A stretch of DNA of 58,027 nucleotides from Astrocystis sublimbata (lineage: Eukaryota > Ascomycota > Sordariomycetes > Xylariales > Xylariaceae). Every line of letters starts with the position of its first letter. The first letter of the stretch is position 1. Under the pieces are notes generated by a model. The model made no database searches and was not told where the DNA came from. It saw nothing but the letters and a program-made list of their open reading frames with translations. Location of the stretch: NCBI GenBank assembly GCA_022453515.1, contig JAJNNY010000111.1:1-58027 (forward strand). Direction: 5' to 3'. The position numbers and the translations under genes were made by a program. Positions 12,452-24,008 of this stretch are shown here, one piece after another.

Positions 12452-14680
12452 CTACTGCTCTCCCAGATCCCTCAGACTCATCACCCTTTGGATGAATGCA
12501 CCATCTCCTTCGCTCTGTAACGTCGGCTTCTTCTCGCCATCAAGCACTTTCTGAAACTCAGCCAGACTCTGCGCACCGCGAAGCTGCATCTCCTTCTCCA
12601 GGAGCAGCGCGACAGCCGCATGGATGATCACACGGTCTCCCTCAAAGACATAGACATCCCAGAGCCTCGTGCAATCATCGAGGCCCAACTGCCTGGTGAA
12701 CAAGCTCGCGAAAACGTGGCCCAGCCGCATATCCCACTCGTGGCCCATAATACCAGGCTCGCCCATGTGCCGATGGAGCTGAGGCGAGGTCTGGGCCAGT
12801 GTCCGACTCACGAGCTGATATGTCGCCAGCCTTGCACCCTGGTCGCCCGCGGCGAAGGCTAGAGGAAGCGAGCGGTTGAGCAGATTGGCCAACGCGATGA
12901 ACGCGGAGGCCGCTGTGTCAAGGTTGAGAAGCAGCAGAGCGGCGATGGTATGGCATCCTGAAACATAGCCAATGTCGCTCCTGTACATGGCGTACGCGCG
13001 CAGCACGTCGACGACGCCTCGGTGCAGCGGGGCGCCTGCCTGGAAGATCTTGAGATCGGGCCAGGTGCGTTCCTCGACGTCGGCGCGCATCTCGGCGAAC
13101 CAGGCGATGGCTTGCTCGTCGTCCGTGGAGGCGCTACCGTTCTTGAGCCTGCTCTCGACTTCGGCAGCGCGGGACAGCGCCGCCTGGAAGGAGGCTGACG
13201 TCAGGCCCAGAGTGTTCCCGATGGCGCGGGACCATACGGCGCCGCGGGTGCGTGGAGGCAGGCCCTGCCACCACAGCGCGCGTGTCTGCTCCTCGCGGAT
13301 CGCGACGTCCCAGCGCTTCAGCACGTGGTCTTCCCATATCCGGGTGCGCTCGCTGGCCGTCTTGGCTTCGTTCTTCTCCTTCTCGCGCCGCGCCGTCTCC
13401 CGCTTCTTGTCGGCCTCCAGGCTGCTGGCCACCATACGCTGGTACTCCTTCAGATGCTTCTTCTCCTCGGCTGGATCCTTGGGCGGCAGCCACGAGGGTC
13501 GCGTGCGGGAGAGGACGGCCTCCTTCTCCTTGGAAATGGGCAGCGGATCGATCATGATGTTGCTCCGGCGCAGCGGCGGGAGCTCGGCCAGCGCCGACTT
13601 GACTCGGGGCTTTGGGACGGGGCGCATCGTCGAAGATGGCACCCCTCGCCTCTCCAGCTCGTCCGCGTGTTCCTCGAGCTTCTCCGTCAGGGCCTTGGCT
13701 TCCGCGTTGAGGCCTGAGATGGCGGCTGTCCAGCTCTTGGCACGGCCTTTGAGCGGCGAAAGCGGAACCGAGTTCTGCGAGTCGACCGAGTGTTCCGATC
13801 GCCAGGAGGGCGACCTCAGCGATCCTTGCTCGGCTCCGACGGGCGGCGTGCCGTTGCCGAGGCTGCGCACACGTTCTTTGGGCTGTCTCTCTGGCGATGT
13901 CGATGTGGAAGGGGGGCGGCTGCTTGATCGCTCGCTCGGCGGTCGAGGGGACAAGGGCACATTTTCGAGAATGAGACCATCTGGAATGTCGTCGTCGTCG
14001 CCATCGTCATCGTCGAACTCGTCCTTGGCACTGGCCGCCGTCTTGGGCTCCCGGTTCGACTGCCAGCTGCGCCTGCGAGGGGCGGGGGCGGCGTTCGGGC
14101 TTGGGCCTCGCGACGGTGGCAGGGCGTTGGGGCTGGGGCTACGGTGGCGGCGAGTGCTACCGATGGACGAGGCGGAACGGGCGGACAGGGTCCGGTTGGG
14201 CGGTCGGGGTCTGTGCGCGACTTGCAAGGTGAGGCTCGACGTGTTGAGATCGCGGAACTGGGTGGCATGGGGCGAGGCCAACGGCCGCGTCTTGGAGAGC
14301 GAGACGACGTCGCGGGGGACCCGGGGACGGGAGAGGTCGCGGGCCTGCTGCACGTGAATGTCTGCGCCGACATGCCTGGCCGAGGCAGCTCGAAGATCGG
14401 AGGCGAAGGTGGGCATGTAGGGGTTCGGCTTCGGGGCCAGGTTCGACTTGACGTGGGAGGCGTGGAAGTGGTGGCGGTCATGCGGCGTGCCGTCAACATC
14501 GTCGTCGTCCAAGCCTATCTCCTCGAAGTTGCCGACGCCGGCATCCGCATCCTCGCCGATGTCCGAATGGAACGAGTGCAGAGAGGAGGCCTTGGAGGAG
14601 CGGGAAGAGGACATGCCAGGCGGAGAACCAGGTCGAGAGATGGCGAGCTCGACCGTGCCGACGTTCCCGCCGTAGACCAT
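12452..14680 (-). CDS. TBC-domain Rab GTPase-activating protein
   Basis: Accelerates GTP hydrolysis on Rab-family GTPases and so acts in membrane traffic. Single exon; I start at the ATG at 14680 (MVYGGNVGTVELAIS) because the in-frame extension to 15145 reads like translated leader; this gives 742 residues. Residues 1-430 are disordered, Ser/Pro/Arg-rich with an acidic run (DDDDGDDDDIPDG) and a short predicted coiled coil. A Lys/Glu-rich helix precedes the TBC domain, which occupies roughly 470-720: RGAVWSRAIGN (motif A), DVEERTWPDL (motif B, arginine finger Arg538) and IGYVSGCHTIAALLLLNL (motif C). In motif C the usual catalytic Gln of YxQG is Ser574, so the standard dual-finger mechanism is altered. 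The layout resembles TBC1D12/14-type proteins. The target Rab is unknown. Confidence 0.88.
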   Translation of the reverse strand: MVYGGNVGTVELAISRPGSPPGMSSSRSSKASSLHSFHSDIGEDADAGVGNFEEIGLDDDDVDGTPHDRHHFHASHVKSNLAPKPNPYMPTFASDLRAASARHVGADIHVQQARDLSRPRVPRDVVSLSKTRPLASPHATQFRDLNTSSLTLQVAHRPRPPNRTLSARSASSIGSTRRHRSPSPNALPPSRGPSPNAAPAPRRRSWQSNREPKTAASAKDEFDDDDGDDDDIPDGLILENVPLSPRPPSERSSSRPPSTSTSPERQPKERVRSLGNGTPPVGAEQGSLRSPSWRSEHSVDSQNSVPLSPLKGRAKSWTAAISGLNAEAKALTEKLEEHADELERRGVPSSTMRPVPKPRVKSALAELPPLRRSNIMIDPLPISKEKEAVLSRTRPSWLPPKDPAEEKKHLKEYQRMVASSLEADKKRETARREKEKNEAKTASERTRIWEDHVLKRWDVAIREEQTRALWWQGLPPRTRGAVWSRAIGNTLGLTSASFQAALSRAAEVESRLKNGSASTDDEQAIAWFAEMRADVEERTWPDLKIFQAGAPLHRGVVDVLRAYAMYRSDIGYVSGCHTIAALLLLNLDTAASAFIALANLLNRSLPLAFAAGDQGARLATYQLVSRTLAQTSPQLHRHMGEPGIMGHEWDMRLGHVFASLFTRQLGLDDCTRLWDVYVFEGDRVIIHAAVALLLEKEMQLRGAQSLAEFQKVLDGEKKPTLQSEGDGAFIQRVMSLRDLGEQ

Positions 14681-17600
14681 GATCTGACTGGTGTTGCGAG
14701 GGTCTGCTGCGCCGCGGTGCAAGACGGCGCTGTAGGCGTGAATATGTCGTGTATCAATAGTGTGTCGTGTGCCGTTTGTCGGTCGGGGTGGTAGGGATTG
14801 CTGAAGCTGCAAAGTGGTGGCAGCGCGCCTGATGTTGGGCTGTGGAATGAATGACGACTGTGCGACGACGGCGGCTTTTGGTGATGAGATTATGGACGTC
14901 GTTCTTTGTTGGTTGGTTGCCAAGTTGCGTTGCGGTTGACGTGAACCTCCAAGTTGACAATGGCGGGCTGGCAGTCCAGAGACACAGTCCAAAAGCAGTC
15001 CAGAAATGTAGGATTCCACACTCCCTACGCCACGAGGAGGTGTGGTGTTCAGGTGGACAAGCTCTGTTTCAACGGCAGTGGGATGTAAATAGAATGCGCC
15101 AAGATGTCGGCAGATCAGACGGTTTCCCTCCGGATTGAGGCGCACGGGGGTTCTCTCGATAGAATGACCAAGACAGCGCTGGGCAACTGAGCAGCCGGGC
15201 AGCTAGGGGATTTGCAGAGGGTTGGAAATAGTCGGTGGGCGTCTCAGAATCCCGGCGAGCCTGCGAATGCCGATAAAACCTTGTCGTGCCTTGTATATGT
15301 ATACGTATATGTCGAGTACTAGCAGCACAGGAGGACCCTGGCACCCTGGAATGTCGATGGCTGCTGCAGGGACGGAGGCGGCGGGCGAGGCGGGAGGATG
15401 CGCAGGTATGAAGTATGAAACTCGAAGCACCGTACGAATAAACCTCGCGCCAATCCCATCCAACCGTACTACAGTAGGTATAGATGGTTCCGATAGTGAA
15501 AGGAAACGGAACAAAACAACCTAGTACTGTCGGTGCCGTGTGGTTCACACCTAGGCTCTCTTCACGCTGCTCCCCAACTCTTGAATCCTGCAGTCGCGCC
15601 TGAGCAAGACAGTGGCAAGGAAGGGAACAATGTCGTGATGCACCCAAGGGGAGGTCGACTTGGCCTAGGACCTGGGGGCTTTCTGGGGGGATTCAGGGGA
15701 GGGCGGAGGGCGGAGCAGCAAGGAGAGAGCGGGACCCTGGTGCATGAAATATACTCGGAGTACGCAGGAACGAGATGAATTATGTACGAGTATATGTCAA
15801 TTGTGATATAGTAGTCTGAGGGCTTTTGAGGTCCGATGTTTGATTAACACGCCAGGATACAGCGGGCGAATGATGGTAGGGATCCAAGTGCAGCAGAATG
15901 TAAATGTCGGAGTGAGAAGCGAATGACTGACAGATACGCGCGAAATGATGGATGGGCAGGGCACCAACTACATCGATGGGTAATAGATACAGGTAGCTAA
16001 GTAAGTAGAGAGGAGCGAGTGACGTTGATTGACGTTGTGAGGGGACGTGATGGGAGATAGATGGGACGAAGAGGCTTCGGCGTGACCAAGTCAGGGACTC
16101 GACATGTCTTTTTCCTTCACCTGGCACGCCTCTACGGCGGGTGTTGCAACTGCAGTAGCTCACGTTTCGAGAACTTCTAGGAATCACGGGGGGAAGGGAA
16201 TACCTGCAGGTGGCCTGGGGACCTACCTTGGTAAGTACCTACCTAGCGTATCTAAGGGTGCAGGCTAATTTCACCAATTACATCAACCAATTTCAACATT
16301 TCAACCGCCAGGCACTCGACGGGAGAGTCGAGGCACCACCCGAGCCACCCACATGCACTCGGCACCCAGGATGCCAGGCACCAGGACTCAGGAGCACCGA
16401 CCACCTCGCAGGCTCCCACTATTGTTTTCTGCCAGTTTTACTGATACTGTCCGGTCTACCGAGGACTACCTATGCTCCCATGTACCTATGTTCTGCTCTC
16501 ACCTGCAGTCACAGCCCTCCAGCGGAAGCCAATCTCACCTCGACCAGCCACCAGCCATATGCATCATACCAATCACACCACTCGCAGCCCATAGCCCCCA
16601 ACTTGCTACTTAACGCGGGCAAGCACGGGGACGGGGGGAGCCCAGCCAAAGCCTGCTTCGGCAGATTGGTGGCTGAAGAGGACAAGGCATGAATATGATG
16701 ATGTCCTGATGATGCTGATGGCTATCCTACGAACGTGTGCTTTCTCCAAACATGTGTGTGAGTCTCACGCCAATGTCAGCACGGAATAGCCGCCTAGCAT
16801 GTCCCGCCATCGACCATGATGGCTCGAAGCGGCAGTGATCTGCCGAAGTTCCCCATCAACCTCCCCCTTCTAGTCGCGCTAACTTACACAAGCTCTTCGC
16901 CGGCGCCACGCATTCAGGACCAACTCCCCCCAATCGAGCCAACGCTGTCGGGTATGGTCAGGGGTTGGGGAGTGGTCGAGCTGAGCACTGTGAGGCTTAC
17001 GAGTATGGCTTGAATGGGCGCCCCTCGAAATTCACGCGACGCTTGATGCCTTCAACGACTTCGATCGTTGGTTCGATCTTAGCTTAGTTGGATCTAGTCA
17101 AGCTAGTCAACAACACAGCCGTAGGAAAGGCGGCGAGGCGGCGAGGCGGCAATCTTGAAATGAACGTGGGGGCGTGGGACTCCAGGTCAATCCCGTTAAT
17201 CGTGAATCACACCCATTCATTCCCCTTAGCCCCCGGCACGGAGGTAGTCACCTTCACTCTCGACTGCTTACACCGCAACAGAGACAACTCGACAACCTCG
17301 CCAACCCCTTCGATAGGTAACGCCATCTCGGGGTTCGGGGCCCGTCAAGGCGGCATCTCAAGCCGTGCGGAACGGGGACTCTGTGCGGCGATGGGACAAG
17401 CTCTTCCGGTCGCCGGTATGTTCGCAACAAAGGTAGGTAAATATGTAAATAACTGAAGTCCACGAGCAGAATGGAAAGAGGCCGTGACTACCTACAAGTT
17501 GACAACATGTTATGCCTATCCGTACCTGGCGCCCCCGGTATCTGCCTAGGTACATGGACGTAGATGCACGTGAGATCTCATCGCAGGCTTGGCTCGCTTC

Positions 17601-19884
17601 GAGTGAGTTCAATAAGCAGTGCGTCGCTCCCTTCCAGCATCCAGGCGGGCCAGGACCCTTCATTTACACATGTAAGGTACTTGTTCTGTAAATACTTAGC
17701 TTGTTAAATCTAAGTTCAAACGGACACAAATAAAAAACAGTTCTTACAGCTTCAAAGAAGGTTGTAGGGTATTCACCCAGACAAAAACAAAGATCAAGCT
17801 GGCCAGCAATGTATCCAAAGTATGCAAAAGACCCTAGATACGCAGGAAATTTATGACAACATCCCGAGGAACAATTTCTATCCCGATAGTAACACTTCTA
17901 TTTTTGACAGGGATGATCCCTAGGCGCGTTTAATAACGGCAGCGATGATGATGACATTGATGACCACAGTGACCAAGACGAAGGTGTCGAGAGGAACTGC
18001 CCACGGCCATGTGAGCGAGTACGGAGGTTGCACAACAGCGTAGCTCCGTATGTGAAGGAATTCTTCGAAGCATGGAAGGACCTGTTAACTCTTCTCTGCT
18101 TAAAGCCATGAATATCATACTAATATATCAAGTTCCACGAAAGGAGCTCCTGCTTTTCCATGACATGCAACCGATGGCTTTCATATGTTTCAAAACCGAG
18201 GAGTCGGATATCGCGGAATTGCAGGATGATGCATATTGGCTGTAAGACTATTTCATGAAAAGATGCGAGAGTGGCCTAGGATAAGCTACTCATGGAGTTC
18301 CTATATTAGACCTTGGGAATACCATCCGCAATAAATAATGAAGCCAATCTAGCAGCGATCAACAATACACAGCTAACCTCGCCAACGGAGATCCAATACT
18401 AGTAGGGCATATCCTGCTCGCACGGCGGAGAAAGGTTAGGTACTATAGAAGAGGGTGTTCTCGTAGGCTTCAAAGTTTTTATCCGGGTCGGCAATGCCAA
18501 TCCGATCGAAGTCGCAACAGCTACCGAAGTTGGCAATGCTGCTGCAATGGCGTATCTTCAACTGCCTGAACATGCAAGAAACAATATCAAGGAGACGGCC
18601 TCAGAGCACGTTCCAATTTCACCTGAGGAGTTTAGCGACATGATCGGCGTTGCTTGGGATGGTAGGTAATTGGAGCCAGGGATGACTACCAGGTGGTGTA
18701 CCTGTATCTGCGCCAACGTAGTTCCAAGGCCCGGCGGTCATCGTGACAAGGACAACCTTTCGCCAATGGCAGGCAGGAGGTAACATACTATGATTTGGGT
18801 TTGTGACAGCGTAGCAGCGTAGGTAACGCTAGGTAACTGCATGACAGCGCGGGCAGGGGTGCCACTGGTAAGGTATGATGTATCCATGCCCTGGCCGCCT
18901 GGCCCTCCGGTCGTCATCCTTCGGATTCCAACCTTGATCACCTTTGCGTCTCTTCGCTCTTTGGGGGCGGCTCCGCCTCGACCAGTACCACAACATGAAC
19001 AATCCATGAATACCCCATGAATCCTGATCCGTAGGGCTGACTGTCTCCCTCTTTCTCTGGTGCGATGCCTCCGAGTGCACATCAACAACATCAACAACAA
19101 CAACGATAACAGCATCATGGTGCATATGGTCGTCGATCTTGCGACACATAGACAAGGATCGCATCGACATCGCCGCACCGCGAGAGACAAGGTTCGCGCC
19201 TCGGATTGACTGCGCACAACATTGCATTCCCGTATTCTCTCGCGCCCGCCGGCAGCATGTCGTCTTCATCCGAGAGGGCCCTGCATCTGTCAGCCTTCGG
19301 GTTCGTCGCATCTCACTCACCCCGTCCTCTGTTGCCGTTGTTGTCATCATCACCATCACTATCACCCGTCACCATCACCGACCGACATCTGTGATCATCA
19401 TCATCTATTTGGCTGGCTTATATGAATGACCCTCTCTCGTTATGTTGGACCTGTGAACTGTCCAAGACCACCGCCAGCCGTGCGCGCGCGCCAACAATCT
19501 CGCCGTCTCGCTGTCGCTGTCGCTGACCACCGCGGTTGCACAGGACCGTCGTCGCCAGCAACCTCAACCTCCAAGCGCGTTATTCCACCAGTGCAGCTTT
19601 CGGTACGTCCACAACCCCGCCAGCTTCAGCTTCGCGCTCTTCTCCTCCAGTGCCGAATGCGTGAACTTGTTGCATGTCGCCCCTCTCCCATCACCATCAC
19701 CATGGTCATCCCCACCAGTTCGCGCATCGCAGCCACAAGCGAGTCGGCCTGTGCGGCAACTACTGCCCAGAAACCGAAGACAAGCATTGGGATCGTGGCC
19801 GTGTGGTTCTTCCCCCTGATCCCAAGCTCCCTACCGAGTCGATCGGCTCGCGATGCCTCACATCTTCACGCTCACTGATGGCTC
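14681..19884. other. 5.2-kb region without a supported gene
   Basis: Lies between the divergent TBC and GT90 genes. Frames such as 15069-15647 (minus) and 16210-16692 (plus) have random-looking translations and no splice logic. TACCTA/TAGGTA motif pieces recur (about 16225-16250, 17540-17555). Near 19310-19420 there is a pyrimidine-rich run with CATCACCATCAC-like repeats in what is probably the GT90 leader. A short membrane-like peptide can be read on the minus strand at 17930-18050 but stops interrupt it. Long leaders, non-coding RNA or an overlooked intron-rich gene remain possible. Confidence 0.4.
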
Positions 19885-22832
19885 ATGACTCGTGTTCTAG
19901 ACCGGCCCGTCCACGCCTCTGTCGCAACCCTGGTCCTGACCAGCCTCGTGTTCTTCGGCATCGCCAAGACTCTTGGTTACCACTCCCCCGGATCCGGGCC
20001 AAGACCGCTGCACGAACCGCCCGCCCTGCTGGACCGGTTGAGGAAGCGATTCCACGCTGCCGCCCGTACACGAGCATACTCCCGCCTACTTGTGCCCCTC
20101 GCTATCGTTGCCAGGGTTCTGCTGTACTGGAGAACCACACGGACGATTCAATGTTCGTGGGATGGCCTTTATGTGTGTCGCCCGCCTCTTGGTGTCTTGG
20201 GCCTGTTCCTCCTCTCGCCTCTTCCGATCTGGGCAAGGCGGTATATCCGTGGCGCGTGTGCTAATCTACAACGATGACGCAGGCATTCCTCCCCTTCTTC
20301 ACGGCCATATGCGACCATCCCTTTGTCCGACCCATCTACCTCCCAAGACACGCTGCCGATGAAAGCGCCGACTCATCTCCTCGCACACCCACGCCCTCGC
20401 CCAGTTACCGATTTGCCGCCCTTGCTCTGATATGGGCGTACGCCGTCACCGATCTGTCTGCTCAGCCCTCCGCGACAACAAGTGTGATTTGCCCCGGGGG
20501 TTGGCAAATCGAGCGTTTCATCCCCCTTGCCCAGCTGAGCGCCGTATTCCTCGATGCTGTCATCATCACCCAGGCCGCCAGGGTGCGCCATACGAATTCG
20601 GACCAACCCGGTAGTGCCTGGCATCGGCTCGGCAACTGGCTATGGACGTCGGCTGCCCTCCTCGGCTTCCTCGCTGTCTGGTCTGTCTTGGACGAGGCCT
20701 ACTCCACCACCAACATAGTCCTGACGGCACTGGAAGCCAGAGATGTTGCCGTCGACAGCATTCTGGCTACTTTCAGCCTGGTGTTTGCCGTAGGCTTGCT
20801 CGGCAGCTTCCAGGCCAACCTAGTCTCCCTCGTGGTCACTTCTCCCACCATACTGGTGCTCATCCTGTCGCATTCGTTCGCCGGCGCCCCTAATGTCCCA
20901 TGGTTCGGTTTCCACGGGTTTGCCACGGGATTGGTCGTGTTCCTCGGGTTCGCTACTCTATTTCATCTTTGCCTGACTAGCCTGCCCTTCGGCATGTCTT
21001 TTCGTAGAGAACATGCGTTCGCCATGGGGCACTACTGTCTGTACGCGTTAGTGGCGTACCTTCTAGTCCTTTCTCCCGCGTATTTCGTACGCCCACAGGG
21101 CGACTATGACGTCTCGCCGAAACAGGCCATGGCGGCTGGACGTGTCGATTCGGCTGCGTGGTTGGCGGATGCTAATCGGAGTGTATCCTTTCGAACTGCT
21201 GTCGACGAGTACTGGCGCCGCTACGGCATCCCACCGCCGCCCAAGTTCGATAAGTGGTACGAGTTTGCGCTGTCGGTCAACTCCTCCGTCATCGACTCCT
21301 TTGACCAGATCGACTCGGACCTTCTGCCATTCTGGGCCATCCCACCCGCCCTTCTACGTGCGAAGACGACCCATCTACTCGAGCATCCCAGCTTGTCCAT
21401 GGGGGGCCTGCTCATCCAGGGAGGCAAGACGTCTATCTCGCCGCACATACACGGTACCCATAGGTGGATGGTAGATGTTGCCGAGGAGATGATCACGTCG
21501 TTCAGTCAATGGCTGCCCGACATGCAATTGGCGTTCAACCTCGACGATGAGTGCCGCATCGCCCCCCCTGCGACCGACATGGTGCAGTACCGCGATGAGG
21601 CACAAGCTTCACGCTCACGACTGGGATCCGAGCCAGACCTGCTATCGTTCAGCCCGGCCCAGAGTCCGCCGTGGGAGACCGGGTTTCTCGACACCGACGA
21701 GTCCATCTGGAACCGACAGTCTGAATGGTTCCAGAACTGGTCCAAGAGTCCCATCTTTTCGCGGCTCATGGCGCCCACGTGTGCGGCCGATGCGCCAGCG
21801 AACCTGGTCCACTGGTGGAACCGCAAGGCCCGGTGCGATACTTGTACATCCGCCCATATGGAGAACGGTTTCGTGCGCGACTGGACCGCGGCGGCCGACA
21901 TCTGCCAGCAGCCCGATATCGCGCACCTGCACGGCTTCCTCGCGTCGCCGGCTGCCCTAGGGGCGTCGCAGTCGCTGTACCCCGTGTTCAGCCAGAGCCG
22001 AGTCCACGGCTTCGCCGACATTCTGTATCCGAGTCCGTGGAGCTTCCACGAGAAGGCGCACTACGACGAAGACGAAGACGTGTCGTGGGAAGACAAGCGC
22101 AACAGCGTGTACTGGCGCGGGGCGTCGTCGGACGGGTTCGCCGTCCATGGATCGTGGCAGATGTTCATGCGGGCAAGATTCGTGCACCTCGCGTCTACGC
22201 TGCAAAAAAGCTTTGCGGACGCATACACGCGTGGCACAGACCATGTCTTCGCGAGACGGCAGACAACAAGAACGGAGACAAAGACATCCGATCCAAGGAC
22301 CACCCCTAAAGGTCGAACCTCATCAGCAGCCGATCCACTCACGTTTAACGTCTCCTTCGTGGGCCTGTTCACGCGTTGCGACGGGCGCGACTGCGTCGCC
22401 GAGCACACCACTTTCTACGGCTCCGCGGCCGCCAATCCACCCGAATCGCACGACTTCCAGGAGAGCTGGCGCCACCGACACCTCGTTGATCTCGACGGAG
22501 CTGCGTTTAGCGGACGGTTCCTTCCGTTCCTCCGCTCGGCCTCTCTGCCGTATCGCGCGGCGCTGTTCCGGACATGGTGGGAGGAGCGCGTTCATCCGTG
22601 GGCGCACTACGTCCCCCTCGACGTAAGGCTGGAGGATCTGGGAGGTGTGCTGCGCCATTTCGGGAGCGAAGACGGTGCCCCGCAGGCTAAGGAGATCGCG
22701 GATGAGGGTCAGAAGTGGGCGAGGAAAGCCCTGCGGAGGGAGGATATGCAGGTTTACATGTTCCGACTATTGCTGGAGTGGGGACGGCTTGTTGATGATA
22801 AGAGGGAGGAGTTGGGGTTTGAACTCTCCTGA
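19885..22832 (+). CDS. GT90 (CAP10-like) membrane glycosyltransferase
   Basis: Member of the CAP10/DUF821 family, related to the cryptococcal capsule-associated protein; presumably a Golgi enzyme transferring a sugar such as xylose onto glycans. Two exons, 19885-20172 and 20283-22832, with a 110-nt intron (GTGTGT ... ACGCAG, CTAAT branch-like site) joining QCSWDGLY to AFLPFFTAICDHP, which reads as a continuous family motif; 945 residues. The N-terminal part is polytopic: a segment near residue 15 (LVLTSLVFFGIAKTL), one near 75, and several hydrophobic helices in exon 2. The C-terminal catalytic part shows SVYWRGASSDG (about residue 706) and the hallmark HRHLVDLDGAAFSGRFLPFL (about 828). A shorter model from the ATG at 20274 would lose the first helices. 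A competing 42-nt intron (20241-20282) shares the acceptor but leads from a less protein-like frame. Confidence 0.85.
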
Positions 22833-24008
22833 GTCATGAGTTATGCGTGACGGGTGTCCTATTCATTATGACACTGCCCACTTCCATAATCACGAAGGGA
22901 GTGCTCTCAGACACCTAGTTAGGATCCTGTAGGACATATCGGACGGCTGGTTTACGGTTGGGTTGGGCTGGGACGAATGGTTTGGCCGGACAGGAAAGGA
23001 ACACGGTGGCATGGGATGGATGATTTGGAAGGGAGATAAGAGGCGTTTGATCTCACTTCACCTGGACATGTTTCCTCCTGGATAGGTTTCTGCGATTGTT
23101 GACACCATAGTCGTTGCATGATGTACATCGGCAAGATGATGCCTTTGAAGCGTGGCTATATCTAGGCAAAGAATATGAGGCCAGGCTGGGTGGGTGGGTA
23201 TAATGAAGCTGTTTAGAAAGATGCAGACAACGAGGAACAGCATAGGAGACCAACAATTCATGATGAGCTTCCTATAGGGAGCTATCTGCATTGCTGGAAA
23301 CACAAACACCCTACTCGTAAAATCCACAACATGACCAACAAGTTGATTAATGAATATTATGAAGAATATTGACAAAAAGTATTTTCATAAAGGGTCAGAA
23401 TACAAGTGTTCACCCGTTGAGCTTAGACTCGGCAGAGATCAAGAGTGCGTAGGTTGAGGCCTCGAAGGACAGCAACTGCTCACATCCTCCGGTGCCCAGC
23501 ACCGCCAGAATGGGATGACAAGGACTACGTAGTAGCGGATAGCTGTAAAAGGGCAGCCATCTTCTATATCACACTACTTTGGAATTGTCAGACAGCGCCG
23601 TAGTAGCAGATGAAGCCACCTTTCGAGCAACGAACAACGAGTACCCAGAGTTCTGCGGTTCTGCGACTACTAAGGATCACCTGGTCGAAGCACTTGACTA
23701 TATGCACCCACTCTTTCTGCCACTCGCTTCTTGCTTGGCTACTTAAATCTACCTATAGAATAAGCATAGCTTTTTGGCCTGGATACTCCGCTTTCGAAAG
23801 TGGAACAACACGATGTGAATGACCAAGGAACACGAACAACAGGCTTGGTAGAGTCTCGCTAGAATACACGCGAATCGCATCACGTTACGTCACATTGCAG
23901 GCACGGAAAGAAAAATATGGCATCCTCCATTGTCAGGGAAAACACGTTGGTATCAGAACATCTGTGTTGATAATTTGTTTTCGACTTTCGTTCTATGGAT
24001 TGTTGAGA
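22833..24008. other. Convergent intergenic region
   Basis: Between the 3' ends of the GT90 and CCT2 genes. Mixed composition, no supported coding frame, RNA gene or repeat. The short minus-strand frames at 23053-23375 have no recognisable content. Confidence 0.5.

Noticed and set aside
12972..14357. 461-codon open frame on the plus strand
   Set aside because: Antisense to the TBC gene, Ser/Arg-rich and without any motif.
16210..16692. 160-codon plus-strand frame
   Set aside because: Random-looking translation, no splice signals or domain, embedded in motif-rich non-coding DNA.
17930..18118. Short membrane-like peptide on the minus strand
   Set aside because: The hydrophobic stretch is in a frame interrupted by stops just upstream and has no start.
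18738..19365. Overlapping minus-strand frames of 159 and 178 codons
   Set aside because: Simple-sequence-driven translations (CATCATCA-like repeats) in the probable GT90 leader; no motif.
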